NCBI RefSeq assembly: GCF_001625215.2
Contig: NC_030383.2
Coordinates: 53,750,380-53,814,379 of the forward strand
DNA: 64,000 nt
Direction: 5' to 3'
DNA from: Daucus carota subsp. sativus
Taxonomy: Eukaryota > Streptophyta > Magnoliopsida > Apiales > Apiaceae
Shown here: in pieces, positions 47,553-59,443 of the stretch
Layout: every line of letters begins with the position of its first letter
How positions within the stretch are numbered: position 1 is the first letter of the stretch
The notes under the pieces: model-generated
The model's input: the letters and a program-made list of their open reading frames with translations, nothing else
What the model was told of the DNA's origin: nothing
Databases searched by the model: none
Position numbers and translations under genes: made by a program

Positions 47553-48062
47553 ATGAGATGATGCTCATTTCTCCACCAAATCTTGCATAGTTACACTTAA
47601 ATCAAAGCTTTTAACAAGAGCTATTCATCTAAGATAACATTAGATAAATCCACACATCCTCCTCTCTAGCTTATACATCTCAGGAGGAGAACAAGCCATT
47701 TTTTTCCCTTCATTTCTCCACCAAATCCACCCATCCTCCTCTCTAGCTTGTTCATTTCACGAGAAAGAACAAGCCATTTTGTTTCTTTCATTTTTCCACC
47801 AAATCTTCCATACTTACACTTAAATCCAAGCTACTAACAAAAGCTACTCATCTAAAATAACATTACATGTACATGGAACCATTCTCCTCTCTAGCTTGTT
47901 CATTTATCCTCCTCTCCAGCTTGTTCATTTCCGAGGAGTCATCTAAGATAACATTACATGTACATGGAACCATTCTCCTCTCTAGCTAGTTTATTTATCC
48001 AACTCTCCAGCTTGTTCATTTCCGAGGAGTCATCCAGCTTGTTCATTTCCGAGGAGTCATCG
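47553..48062. repeat. Complex tandem/interspersed repeat block
   Basis: A set of short modules recurs in varying order: ctccaccaaatc, cttacacttaaatc, catctaagataacatta, catgtacatggaaccattct, cctcctctctagcttgttca and ttccgaggagtcat. The last module occurs three times near the right edge, and some combinations are repeated exactly. No frame of note. It looks like repeated unequal exchange in a low-complexity spacer. Confidence 0.75.
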
Positions 48063-50552
48063 ACATATAATTTACTAGATACAAAATTAATTTTTTAGTT
48101 AGTAACTAAATTGAGTCCATTTTGAAATGATCGACTAATTTGATATATTTGAACCAAAGCTATGATGACTTTGATATTTATCCTGATTTTTCATTATCCT
48201 TGACCACAACGCCCACACCCAAAAAAAATAGTTTTTCTTCAAATTATAAATAAATTGTGCAAACAGTGAAAATCAAATAAATAATTAAGTACACACTAGG
48301 AATCTAAAATATTCAACACAAGTACTCTAAGTTGCGGGTGAATGCACGACTGAAGTTGTTTAGGGGCCTGAGTAACAGCACAGACATCTAATTAGTAAAA
48401 AAAGTATGATAAACCACTAGAATATTTGAGTTCGAACAAATGATGCACATAATTCTGTCAAAGCTTTCAGAAACGTTTAACAACCACAGATGCCAAACAT
48501 AGAACCAGAAGAACACAGAGTGGATTGTCTTGAAGACAATCAATGTTTAGTTACAGACTGAGAAATGGAAACCTCCTTTGTAAATCTGCAGGTAAGTGTC
48601 TTCGCAGGCCATGCCATACTCGGGTCATATATCAGAAAATACAAGAGCACCTCAATAGCTGCAAAAAAAAAGAAGTGACAAATAACTTTGTAGGTAATGA
48701 AGTGCTAAATAAATTCAAGCAGAAAAGTGCTGAAGTTCATTTTTTATAATAGAAAATCGTGAAGAATCACCAGGTACCTGATTTCAAATTGAAATAGCAA
48801 AGATTGCATGAACATATAGATTATAAGGTAAATTAGGTGATAAGGACATACTACACGAATCACAGTTACACAATGCATATTTTTTATATTATTTAGCAAA
48901 AAAAAAAAATGCATAATATTTTTCAATTTATGCACAGAGAGTGAGCATAGTGATTACTCAACTTTTAGTAATTAAGAATGATTATATAGTATTATATGAA
49001 ATAGGAGCAAGATTCCGATATAAGCAAGATTCAACACTGACGGACGGAGGCTAGGCTCCAAACCACACCACTCAAGAGTTTATCACCTAAACACCAAATT
49101 AGGAGCACCACACATAGTGTAACTAATCATTCATCACCCTTTAGTTATACTCATTTCCTCACAGATAACAAATTATACATCTGGTTGATTCTTGCACTTC
49201 TCTAAAAAATTTAAACCTGAGAACACTAACTATTGCATCAAGAACAAGATCGTTGGGTTACCTTTCACAGTTTTCTGAAACTTTATAATTTTTTGAACAA
49301 GGACATGAAAATCTTAATTTCTTCACAAAAATATTTTGACCATATTACTAAATAATCAACCTCTTTTACTAACCTCATTAGATTGGTAATGCTCTGCTTA
49401 CGTACTTCTTTTAGAATCAGGATGCTATTCAAGATTTCAAAGAACTTTGCAATGCTTATACCCAGATATTTTAACACTCTAACCTATTAACAGTTAATAC
49501 CAGTTATTACTTCAGTAACCTCTCCTCAAAAAGCCACCTCCTATATTCTAAATCATACAGCCTTTAACCATAAGAGTACATATAGCACTATTCCAAAGAG
49601 TTGATCCCGTTACCATGGGAAGCGATAGTAAGTGTACTACTGTACTCTGTAGTATTATCAATTCCTCTGTTCTACTTAATCTTATGCTTTGTCTACACTG
49701 AAGTAAGTATTAGGCCTTGATTTATACAAGAAACTCTGGCTAAATGAAAACTACTTAAGAAAACCTTTGTAACATTTGGACCAGCCCATATAAAGGGGGA
49801 TTTGTACAAAACAAAAGCACCAGGTGGCAACCCCTATTTATTTATTTTTTGGGAGGAGGGGGGGTGTTTATGTACCTATACAAGGAAGGTTTGGCAAAAA
49901 AAGGGAGGATCGTCATATTTCTGTCTAATAAACATAAACACTATGATAGAAATCCCTTTATGGTTGTTTCATAGCAATGGAGATCATATAATACAAACAG
50001 ATTATTTAAAAAAACAATAATACAAAAGGTGATTTTGCCCATCATACCGTAGTTGGTTTGGTACACCATTCGACGCTTAAAGGAGGACCATCTAGTGGTT
50101 AATCATATGGCTAGTCACCTGTCTAACTGCATCCCAACAAAAATTCTATGGACATCATTATAAATCAACACTGAGGTGACCATTCCCCACTGCTTAACCA
50201 GAAGGGCATACTTCCATGATGGCCAATGCCCGCAAGGATTCCCAAAATGTGCAGAACTAGGACCCCTTAATCTGCAGAAACATCCCAGCCGAGTCTCTGA
50301 ATTTCCCACAAGCCAGTCCCTCGGTACAATATTATCTATTTAGGATCTATCATGATTATCATCTTCTCTTAAAAGTATTTCTTTCCGTTCTTAAGTGCAG
50401 AAGCATCAACTGTAAGTTCTAACTTCTCTAGCTTACTGAAGATAATTGTCTGCTTTTTCTGACAAGCACTCTTCCCTGATTTGAGGTTAATTTACAACTT
50501 ATTCGATAATTAAATCATCAATAATTCTAAAGTGTACAGGAATCGAAAATAC
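48063..50552. other. Intergenic spacer without identifiable genes
   Basis: Small frames (for example at 48543-48749 and 50115-50309) have no recognisable similarity. The latter region is less AT-rich than its surroundings and might be an old gene fragment. Confidence 0.4.
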
Positions 50553-50769
50553 CTCTCATTCACTCTCCTCCATTCACTTTTGTTATGTTGTCTACGACCT
50601 TCCTCATCTTGGCAAATGTAGCCATAAGGTGAAACAAGACTCTCCATACACACATCCACACATCAGGTGTACCTTCCAATTTTCGTACATAAAACCCAAA
50701 GTTGGTAACTATTCCTTTCATCTTTCGTGCAAAACTGAGTTTTGTAATATCCCATATAGTTATAAACAC
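50553..50769 (-). pseudogene. C-terminal fragment of a third F-box paralogue
   Basis: Read on the minus strand, one frame gives WDITKLSFARKMKGIV...KLEGTPDVW, resembling the end of the F-box-associated domain. A shift then leads to MESLVSPYGYICQDEEGRRQ...VNER followed by GTATTT. SP-YGYICQD matches the C terminus of the neighbouring gene at 58181-59443 (SIVSPYGYICQD), and the GT lies at the same position as that gene's candidate intron donor. No F-box or start codon precedes it, so it is a broken copy. Confidence 0.7.
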
Positions 50770-51779
50770 ATGTTAGACGTATAGTTATACAGGTACTCCG
50801 ATATTCTTAACATGATCTTTAATAATAAGTGTTTGTGTGTGAGTGACTATTGTTTCAAAATTATTTTAAAAAACTAATTTTTTTTTTCAAGATTGAAATA
50901 ATAAACCGGCTAGATAGAAGATGGTATAATTAGTTTTAATAAATAAATGAATGGTTTATTATTTTCCACTAATATGTGTGGATATAAATTATGAGTTATG
51001 CAGACCAAAGGGCTCGTAGTATTATTCATAAAACTCTGAAAGTCATTGAAGGCAATGAAACTTTTTTTTAAAATTTTCTTGTTCTGTATAAAAATTTAAC
51101 ATTAAACTTTTATTCAGAAAAAAAAAGATAAATATAATTTATCAAACTATATTTTATGAGAGCCTTAAATTGCGTACCGAGTTCCCCGTCCCCCAATGTA
51201 TAGGGGGTTTAAAGAAGAAGAGGCAAAAAAACTCTTAAAACACTTTGATCAACATAGGAGAGACGAGAGAGGGGGGGTCGGGTGTATATCTTCCTGACAA
51301 TGATCATCGTATAGTGATGCATTTTTTACAACACCATAGTACGACAAGAATGGAATTAGAGGTGAAACTATAATGGATGTGTATTCCTCGAGAGGAATAA
51401 AGATTATTTTATTTAAAAACTGTTTCAAGAGAGTTGGGGAGGACTTGAACCTAGCTGTTGGCATTAGAGTGAAAGTAAAATTCTTCAAAGTCCCTGTTAT
51501 GCGATCACTTAATTTCTGGTGGTTGTGATTATGCCTGAGAATAAGTGTGTGATTAGACATCATACTACTGTTAAGTGTTAGCTACATGAACTTTAAGTGT
51601 GTAATAAGTCCTAATGCTTACATCTAAAGATATTATGGTTCACTATTAAGAAACCCCTCAACAAAATTAATTGCAAGTGTACGATACAAAAATTATAAGT
51701 GAATCATCAGAATATGTAATTCATATATTATTAAAAGAACAATTTATGCCTATCCTCCCATGTTTTCTACATACCTCCT
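50770..51779. other. Spacer between the F-box fragment and the F-box gene
   Basis: A 104-codon minus-strand frame (51249-51563) has no recognisable similarity and no splice support. I see no further F-box sequence in this stretch. Confidence 0.4.
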
Positions 51780-52847
51780 TTACTCTTGGCAAATGAAGTC
51801 ATGAGGTGAAACTAGAGTCTCCTCGTACACAGCCACCTGCATCTCTTCTGTGCTTCCCCTTCCTTGCAATTCAACCTCAAGAGTTTTATGTGTGCCACCC
51901 CCTATATCAGACAACATAAGACACCTGGAATCAGCCAAAAACAAAATCTCATATCCCACGTAAGAAATTGGGGAAACAGACGCAAAGGGGCTGTGGGGAT
52001 AAACTATTGGCAATTCACAAAGTCTCATCCAAGACTCCCGAACCCCGTACTCCATCATCACCCACAAATCCAAATCCCTATCATGGTCCGCCACTGATAA
52101 AACACAAAGACGCCCTCCCAACACTCCCAACGCCGTAATCACCCTTTTACTCATCTGCTCGCACAATGGCAACATCTTCACTTCCTCATCCACAAAATCA
52201 AACCCCATAACCTTATGAAGCGGTGAAGCCCCCGAATCAAAACCCAACCAATGAACCACACCCCCAACAAAAACCGGCTTAATCCCCCGATTCACCGGCA
52301 AAGGAACCAATGCCCACACCCTCCTCCACGATCCATCCTTCGCCGAAAAAACCCTCATCACCTCATCCGAACCCACACAAACCACCCTATAATCATCCCT
52401 CCGAGCCACATAACCAAACCCCGAAAGCCTAATCCGCGCCGGTAACATCCCGGCGTCCGGCAAAACCCTCATCGCCCGAGTAGTGGGATTCACCAACGAG
52501 TACCTATTCGACGCATACAAGAGGCACACAAGGCCATTGCACGAGCCCACCAGCTCAACCGCTCCGCAGTAATTTCTGACATGGCTGGAGCGCAGACGGA
52601 GATAATGCGGACGTGGGTTCCGCTGAATTTGCTCGTTGAAGATGTCGAGAGTGTGAAGAGACGACGTGCAGAAGAGCAGCTTGAGGCGGCGGAGTGCAGG
52701 TGGGGTTTGGGCGTGGTGGGTTTTGGTGAAGTAGGGAGAGGAGATTAGGGTTTTGAGGGTTTTAGAAACGCATTGGAGCTGGCCTAGGCTTCTTGCTGGT
52801 AGTCTCAGGAAGATGTTGGTTGTGATTTCGACTGGTAAATTCTCCAT
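51780..52847 (-). CDS. F-box protein with F-box-associated domain, 355 aa
   Basis: It is predicted to link substrates to SKP1-CUL1 (SCF) ubiquitin ligases. MENLPVEITTNIFLRLPARS starts a standard F-box (residues about 1-45, including QLQCVSKTLKTLI). It is followed by the F-box-associated region with LVGSCNGLVCL (99-109), NPTTRAMRVLPD (120-131) and GFGYVARRDDYRVV. The frame is open 36 codons further upstream, but the ATG at 52847 is chosen because it aligns with the start of the paralogue at 58181. The protein ends VSPHDFICQE. CAAGAGTAAAG at the stop could also be a splice donor, so a longer C terminus is possible. The codons are GC-richer than the flanks. The substrate is unknown. Confidence 0.9.
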   Translation of the reverse strand: MENLPVEITTNIFLRLPARSLGQLQCVSKTLKTLISSPYFTKTHHAQTPPALRRLKLLFCTSSLHTLDIFNEQIQRNPRPHYLRLRSSHVRNYCGAVELVGSCNGLVCLLYASNRYSLVNPTTRAMRVLPDAGMLPARIRLSGFGYVARRDDYRVVCVGSDEVMRVFSAKDGSWRRVWALVPLPVNRGIKPVFVGGVVHWLGFDSGASPLHKVMGFDFVDEEVKMLPLCEQMSKRVITALGVLGGRLCVLSVADHDRDLDLWVMMEYGVRESWMRLCELPIVYPHSPFASVSPISYVGYEILFLADSRCLMLSDIGGGTHKTLEVELQGRGSTEEMQVAVYEETLVSPHDFICQE

Positions 52848-52984
52848 GGCTACATAAGATGAGCGAGCTTCTCTCTGTGTGTGCAATTTTCTAGAATGAA
52901 CTATGTGTATGGGAATTGGGTCATGGTTAGTGGTGACTGGTGAGGAGGGGAGCAATTTAACCCGATCCGTTTCTCTGATCAGAG

Positions 52985-53470
52985 TAATTTATTGAATGTC
53001 GGATTCTTTCGATTTGAATTGATTGGATAAATTTTTAATATCCAAAAAATATTAAATATCAATATGCGTAATTTGACTGAATCGTGTATGTTTATTCTTA
53101 CACTAGCTTTAAACACGTGAAACACCTGAATATATAATTAGAAATTAATGATTTGTAATTTAATTTTTAAAACTATTTTATTAGTATTGGCGGATTGTAA
53201 TTTGATTAAGATATATTAATCGATTGAATATATTTTTTCTTGAAAATTTAGCTTTTACAATTATTTATATTATAAATCGATATTTTAAATTATTTTTTTA
53301 GTAGACAATGTTAAAAGTAAAAAAAAAATTACATGATGGTTCGTATTTGCGTGTATTTGTGTTTGAAGTAGAACACTTCAGGATTAAGAATTATTACATA
53401 ATGATTCGTGTTCGTTTTTAATTAGATTACATTATAATTAAGAAGATGCGTGTTGGTCTATATCTTACTA
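52985..53470. repeat. AT-rich Helitron-like repeat, degenerate copy
   Basis: From acactagctttaaacacgtg (about 53100) the order of blocks (attagaaattaatgatttgt, attttattagtattg, ttgaaaatttagcttttaca) parallels that following 53488, but the terminal hairpin is decayed. No genes. Confidence 0.45.
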
Positions 53471-53487
53471 TTTATATAATTATTTAT

Positions 53488-53880
53488 ACTAGTCTTTAAC
53501 CCGTGCGAAGCACGGGCGGGTATATAATTCGTAATTTATTATTTAAATTTTAACATCATTTTATTAATATTTTAATAGTAATGAGTTGAATATTAATTAA
53601 ATTATATTAAACAATTGATTATACTTTCTCATGAAAATTTAGCTTTTACAATTTATTATCTTTTTTCTAAATATTTTTCTGTTATTAATATGTTATATAT
53701 TATTATTCAATTAATTTTAAATCAGATTTTTCATATTTCGTATATCTTCTCGAATATCTTCCTATGTATGAAAAAAAAATATTTATCATGTAATTACGTA
53801 ATGGTTAGTGTTTGTATTGAAATGAAACATGGCGGAGTTAAAAGTTATATGAAAGTTCTTGTTTAAAAAAAATATTTATA
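53488..53880 (-). mobile_element. Helitron 3' end with terminal hairpin
   Basis: ACTAGT at 53488-53493 is followed by tttaa and the perfect stem-loop CCCGTGC-GAA-GCACGGG (53500-53516). Read on the minus strand this gives a hairpin shortly before CTAG, the Helitron 3' signature. The element would extend towards higher coordinates. A TC-type 5' end was not located, so the right limit is a guess. Non-autonomous. Confidence 0.65.
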
Positions 53881-53989
53881 ATTTTAGAGTCCTACTCCAA
53901 TACAAACCTCCTTATTCTACAAACTAGAAACCCACCTCATATATCACTAAATTCTAAAACACATATCACTAATATCTACACCTCCCTCT

Positions 53990-54170
53990 CCATCTTCACC
54001 GCCATCTCCAACTTCACCTCCGCCGCCTCCTTCACCTCCACCGCCACCTTTCAACTGCAACCTCCATGAACGTCCACCCACCTCCACCATCCCCTCCACC
54101 TTCTCCTCCTATACCTCTCCACCTTTGTCACCTCCTCCACCTCCGTTGTCTTCATTTCCGCCGCTTTTAC
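53990..54170. repeat. Low-complexity CCACCT/CCTCCA-rich tract
   Basis: About 180 bases of cctccacc-like trinucleotide-rich sequence, giving Pro-rich frames in several phases. It is probably a decayed fragment of a Pro-rich coding sequence or simple repeat, with no intact gene around it. Confidence 0.6.
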
Positions 54171-54764
54171 TGCCAATTTAAAGTCATTGCGATTTTATTT
54201 ATATATCAGATCTCTTTTAAGCAAATATTTTACAAATTTATCGAATTCCATATTTCATTTCACTTTTACAATTTTGTAATTTTTTATTTCATTTTTATGG
54301 TATATAGTTATGTACTTTCATTATGTCATGTACTCACTCGCAATCCCACCGGTCATGTTCAATCTTAATCAAGTGTCATCTCCTTTTACCCTCTCTTTCT
54401 CTCCTTTCACTCTCTTTGCTTAATCGAGCATCTCACGAATTCACATCTTTCGTTAGCTTCAACATGTAATCCTCCACCCTCCAAACCCAACTCTCCGACA
54501 TGACTAAACTCGTCCCCGTTGGCAATTTACGGTGGTGCAAAACTCTGGCTATCCCATCTAATTCATCTTTTTAGGATGTTGAATAATCTATGACGACAGG
54601 GGCGCTGCTGCGTGGACTCACACAGGTGAAGTTGTTACTCTGCATCTACAAATCCACATTGTTTACAATCAACTCATTAAATGAGTGGATTATTAAGTCA
54701 AATCTCAAAATATAAACTACAATTAAATGGTTGATAACGGTTGATTTCATGGTTGATTTATTGA

Positions 54765-54970
54765 TATTATTACTAGCCCCGCATGGGCACTCATTTTAGC
54801 ATTTGCAACTGTTTGCAACTTATTTTGCAATTAAATGTAATTTTAAACCGATTTTTTCAAATTTGCATTTGTGGTTGCATTACATATATGACTACTAGCA
54901 GTTGCAAATATGGTTGCATATGCAACATCCGTATTTTTGCAAATATTTTTTGGAACATAGTATTTTTATA
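54765..54970. repeat. Dispersed repeat, copy 2 (related to 46030-46240)
   Basis: gatattattactagccccgc with GCCC..GGGC pairing is followed by the same catttgcaac / gcaattaaatgtaatttta / tttttgcaaatattttttgg series as copy 1. The start suggests a Helitron-type terminus. Confidence 0.7.
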
Positions 54971-55118
54971 ATTTATATTAAAAGTGACAGTATTTTTGCA
55001 AACATTCTTTTAAACATGAATATTAATGAAAAATATTATGTATTATATATTGTCTTACTTTATAGTTAAAAGTCATACACATTTAATATCTCATACTACT
55101 TCGCACACTTTTATAAAA

Positions 55119-55320
55119 TACTAGTCTTAAATATAAGCGAAACATAGATGAAATAGTTCGAAATTTATTATTTATAATTTACTTTTTAATGTTTTAGTAT
55201 TATTGAATTAATAATTGCTCAAAATATATTAATCGACCGATTATATTCCTTTGTAAAAAAATTATTTTTTTAAGATACTTTTTTTATATTATAAATCGGT
55301 AGTATAAACAATAAATATTT
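55119..55320. mobile_element. Degenerate third Helitron-like copy
   Basis: tactagtcttaaatataagcg and the following gttcgaaatttattatttat, gttttagtattattgaatta and atcgaccgattatattcct parallel the 53488 element, without the hairpin stem. Confidence 0.45.
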
Positions 55321-55483
55321 TTATTAACATTGGTGAAAAAAGGCGGGTGAGAACTTTCTTGCAATATTAACGGATTGGGACTTGATTCTTCTTTGATGAA
55401 ATCTTCCCACAGTCTCTTCAACTCGGATAAACGCCCAAGACGCTGGTGAGGTTTGAACTCTTAACCTTTTGGATCAACGCAGG

Positions 55484-55938
55484 CAGTGGCGGAAGCAGCC
55501 TTGTGGCTGGGGTCCGCTGCCCCCGCTTAACTCAAATATGATTTTTTTTATAGATCTAATCTTGTGTATTAACGTTGTTTGCTGCTCCTCTAAAAAATAA
55601 AACTGACCCATACCTTCTACTTTATTCTCATAAAACAGAAATAATACATAGAATAGAAAAAATAATACATAGGATAGTTTACGTTCACTATTTTCACGTA
55701 TTTTGAGACTCTTATAAAATATAGTTTCATAATATTTTTCTAATATATTTAATTTTTTTTGAACAAAATTTTAATCATCAAACTTTTATTCAGGAAAAAA
55801 AACTTAAAATAAAATATCATAGAATTAACTTTATAAGATTCTCAACATGTGTTCTAAAAAATAACGTGAACAATGTGTCGGCATAAAAGAGTATTTACAT
55901 GACGCCCCTCCTTACATGAATTTCTAGTTCCGCCACTG
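55484..55938. mobile_element. hAT-type MITE, 455 bp, 8-bp TSD with one mismatch
   Basis: Ends CAGTGGCGGAA and TTCCGCCACTG form an 11-bp perfect TIR, flanked by aacgcagg (55476-55483) and aacccagg (55939-55946). tgcccccgctt near the left end resembles the element at 9964-10285. An inner inverted pair (acgttcactattt / aaataacgtgaac) may be a second, older insertion. Confidence 0.85.
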
Positions 55939-56050
55939 AACCCAGGTCCCTTTAACTGTACCAACTCCCGCACTCCATATGACTTCTTATATTATTTTGT
56001 GATTCACTCAACTGTTTTGAAAATTGTACGTATTTTGCTATATAGTTTAA

Positions 56051-56243
56051 GGGATTTTCTATGATGTGCCCAAGGGCACACAATAGTCCCTAACTCCAAT
56101 AAAAATAACTCATTTTGATTGGTGGATGAACAATAAATGATAATGGCCCCCCTGCATTCACATCAACTCCACCAATCAAAACAAGCCATTTTTATAGAAT
56201 TTAGTGTTTAAAATGTGTCCTTGGGCACACATTAGAAAGACCG
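56051..56243. mobile_element. Mutator-like MITE, 193 bp, second family copy
   Basis: The length and layout are those of the element at 698-890: ttttctatgatgtgcccaag at the left, its inverted relative ending in agaccg at the right, and attttgattggtgg / ccaccaatcaaaa inside. Flanking 9-mers atagtttaa (56042-56050) and ataatttaa (56244-56252) differ by one base. Confidence 0.85.
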
Positions 56244-56252
56244 ATAATTTAA

Positions 56253-58180
56253 ATATTTATAAACTGTTTCCATCACAAATTTAGAACACAGTTACATGTG
56301 CATTTCATTATAAAAGTCAAGAACATTTATATCAAGAACTATTCCTACAAAAGTCAAAATAAATTTATATTTTATATAAAAAAGTTTTTTGAACTATTCT
56401 TATAAGAAACTATTCTTGTGAAAAAACAAAACAAATATAATGTTCAGTATATTCGTTTCTATTTTGGATCGAACCAATCGGATGTTCACTCATATTTATA
56501 TCATTTAATGATCACTTCATATTTGTCATGGAGCAAAGACACTAAAGTCAAGAAGAATCATGCTTAATTATATAAATTTTTTGTTATTTTTTCCGATCTG
56601 TGTTGAAGAAGAATACATTTATTTATAAATATATTTGTAATATTAATATGTTATTGATTTTTTAATATTAATATGTTATGGATGGTGGTTTATTTTTTAT
56701 TTCTTAATTAATTATAAATTATATATTTCAGATTTTTTGTTTCTTCATTTATTAAAAAAATATTATTTATCTTATATCAGTTACATGATAATATTAAAAT
56801 ATAATGATGAAGTTTTTGTCGTTTAATATATATAATTTGTGTTTTAGTATTTGAATTTTTTTAATAATGTGAGAGTAGAGACCCCATCTATTGTAGATTT
56901 ATAACAAGAAAAAAAAATTAATATTGTAATTTCCTTTTTCTTAAATAAAAAAAAATTTGAATGATAAAGAAATATAATTACAATTTTGAATTTTGGTCAC
57001 GGGGATGACGAGAATACGCATTTTGCTATCATCTTGTTGGCTAAGGAGACTCTGTGTGTTGATTAAAAATGGGTTTTATATCAACTTGCATACCCATCTC
57101 GTCAAAAAGTCTCATGTGACATGTAGGTTTTCACAACGACTCAATTAAAACACTGAACAACTATTTAATATTCCGCCATCATCTTTATTGAAAAAATCTA
57201 ACGGAAGTCGTTATATTTGAAGCTTCTCCGTCAATAACGGCTATATTTGTACAGTTGGCAATCCATGTGACGCTAACATGTAAAAAAACTGTCAGAAAAA
57301 AAAAACATAAGGTACTAATATTAAAAAAAAATAAGTAATTGAAATTATAACACAACCGCGTATAGACATACATAGTCGTGACTCTTCTACTACAAACATA
57401 TGCAAACTCAAAATAGGGCTTTCGAATCGGGGGAAACGAATCGCGACTGTGTTGCTGCAATTGGGAAAGGCATCATTGAAACTCTTTTCATCTCTCCACT
57501 TCGATCGAACGAGTTCACTATTAGGATATTATGAACAGTAGTAATTTTTCGTAGTATTTTTGCTTGTATTTGAATGGACTGTGCGCATTACTAGTTGAAT
57601 GGGTTCAACGTGGTTGGCATAATAGACGACGAGTTTGACATGATCGACATGGGAGTTCCAGGTTTTGGTGGTTGCTGATATTAACTATAGAAGGAATTAT
57701 AAATTTGTCATAGATACGGAGATTTGTAAGAGTTTGGCTGATGAACTCTAACCTATAAGCTTTGTATATATACAAGGACTTGGTCATATTAATCGTTAGA
57801 ATCGGTATTACCAGGTCACTTGGTTATATTCATGGTTGAAGATGTTCTTAGTATTTTAATTAAATCGTCGTGGAGACCATTGTGCTATTTAAGAATTTTC
57901 GACAGAAATGTGGGCAAGTCGATATACAACCCTCTTAAAAGTTCAAACACGCCAACTACACCTCACTCTTTTCTACTATTCAACTTGGTAAGACTTGCCG
58001 GTTCATGCACGAGTATCAAACGCGAACTAAAACGAAAACACTAAAAGCACAGATTAGTATACTTTTCAAAGTCAGCAGTCAAGCAGTTCCACTGTACATG
58101 TATAATCAAAATTTCTGGTCAGCCGCAAGACATTCCCATGTTCAAAACAAAGTGATCAGTCTAACATCTTTCCCATAACC
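56253..58180. other. AT-rich region upstream of the plus-strand F-box gene
   Basis: Short frames only. No recognisable protein similarity. The last few hundred bases should contain the promoter and 5' UTR of the F-box gene. Confidence 0.45.
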
Positions 58181-59443
58181 ATGGAGAATTTACCCTTAGA
58201 ACTCAACACAAACATTCTAACAAGACTCCCAGTTAAAACACTAGGCCAACTCAAATGTGTTTCTAAACCCTTCAAAACCCTCATCACCACTCACCATTTC
58301 AGCAAAACCCACCTCACCAAAACTCCCTTTAAACCCCAGCTTCTACTCTCCACTTCAACTCTCCACACTCTCAATATCTTCCATCAAAATCACCAATCTC
58401 CACCTCAGCCACTCCCTCTTCAAATACCCTCATACCCCTTTAATCTTTGCGGTGAAGCAATTCAGTTAGTTGGTTCTTGTAATGGCTTAGTGTGCTTGTA
58501 TTGCCCTCCCAATACTTACTGTCTTTTAAATCCTACTACCCGAGAATTTCGGGTTTTGCCTGATCCTGGAAGGTTTCCGGGGGATGCCCGGATTAGGCTT
58601 TCGGGGTTTGGTTATGTTGAAAAGTGTGATGATTATATGGTGGTTAGTATTGGGACTGATAATACTGGAGTTGGGAATTCTGTGATCAGGGTTTATCCAG
58701 GTAGAGGTGATTCTTGGAAGACGGTTGTGGCCCGGGTTCCTTTTCGGGTTTTTCCTTGGGTGAAGCCGGTTTATGTGAATGGTGTGGTGCATTGGTTAGG
58801 ATTTGGTGGGAAGTTTCCACCAAGTAATAAGATCATGGGGTTTGATTTTGCTAAAGAGGAATTTAGGGTATTGCCGTTGTCGGGGGATATGAATGAGAGG
58901 GGGGTTAAGGCTTTGGGAGTGTTGGGTGGGTGTGTTTGTGTTTTGTTGCGAGATCGTGCTTTGGTTTTGGAGATGTGGATGATGATGGAGTATGGGGATA
59001 GGGAGTCTTGGATTAGAACACTGTCGATTGGAGGATCTTATAGTACAGATCCCATAACGTATATTTTCCCGATTTGTTATGTTGAAGAAAAAGTTTTGTT
59101 GCTTGTTGATAATGAGACTCTTGTCTTGTATGATCCAGTAGTTCGAGTAACTGAATGTCTTGCTGTTAAACCGCGGGGAAGGGAAAATACAATGGATGTG
59201 ATTGTGTACGAGGAAAGTATTGTTTCACCTTATGGTTACATTTGCCAGGATCATCTAGATAGACGAAATGTTGCAGTAAAACAAAAGGAGAGGTATGCAA
59301 CGTCTCTTACTTTTACAATTACATTGTGTTGATCAAGTTACATTTTATTTCACTCTTATGCTCTGAGTTTTTTAGTGAAAAACTATCATATGATGTTGTA
59401 TTCTTTCCACAGGTCAGACGAGATTGTCATGATCTATCTTTAA
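58181..59443 (+). CDS. F-box protein with F-box-associated domain, paralogue of 51780-52847
   Basis: MENLPLELNTNILTRLPVKT opens the F-box (about residues 1-45, LKCVSKPFKTLI). LVGSCNGLVCL, NPTTREFRVLPDPGRFPG and GFGYVEKCDDYMVV follow as in the paralogue. The uninterrupted frame stops at 59332 (383 aa). I prefer a two-exon reading, 58181-59292 and 59413-59443, with an intron of 120 bp bounded by AGGTATGC and TTTCCACAG. It gives 380 aa ending RSDEIVMIYL. A GT at the equivalent place in the third F-box fragment (50552) supports it. The role is SCF substrate recruitment, target unknown. The pair is head to head and about 5.3 kb apart, so one probably arose by inverted duplication. Confidence 0.88.

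Noticed and set aside
52251..52445. 64-codon plus-strand frame rich in His, Pro and Asn
   Set aside because: Antisense of the minus-strand F-box gene.
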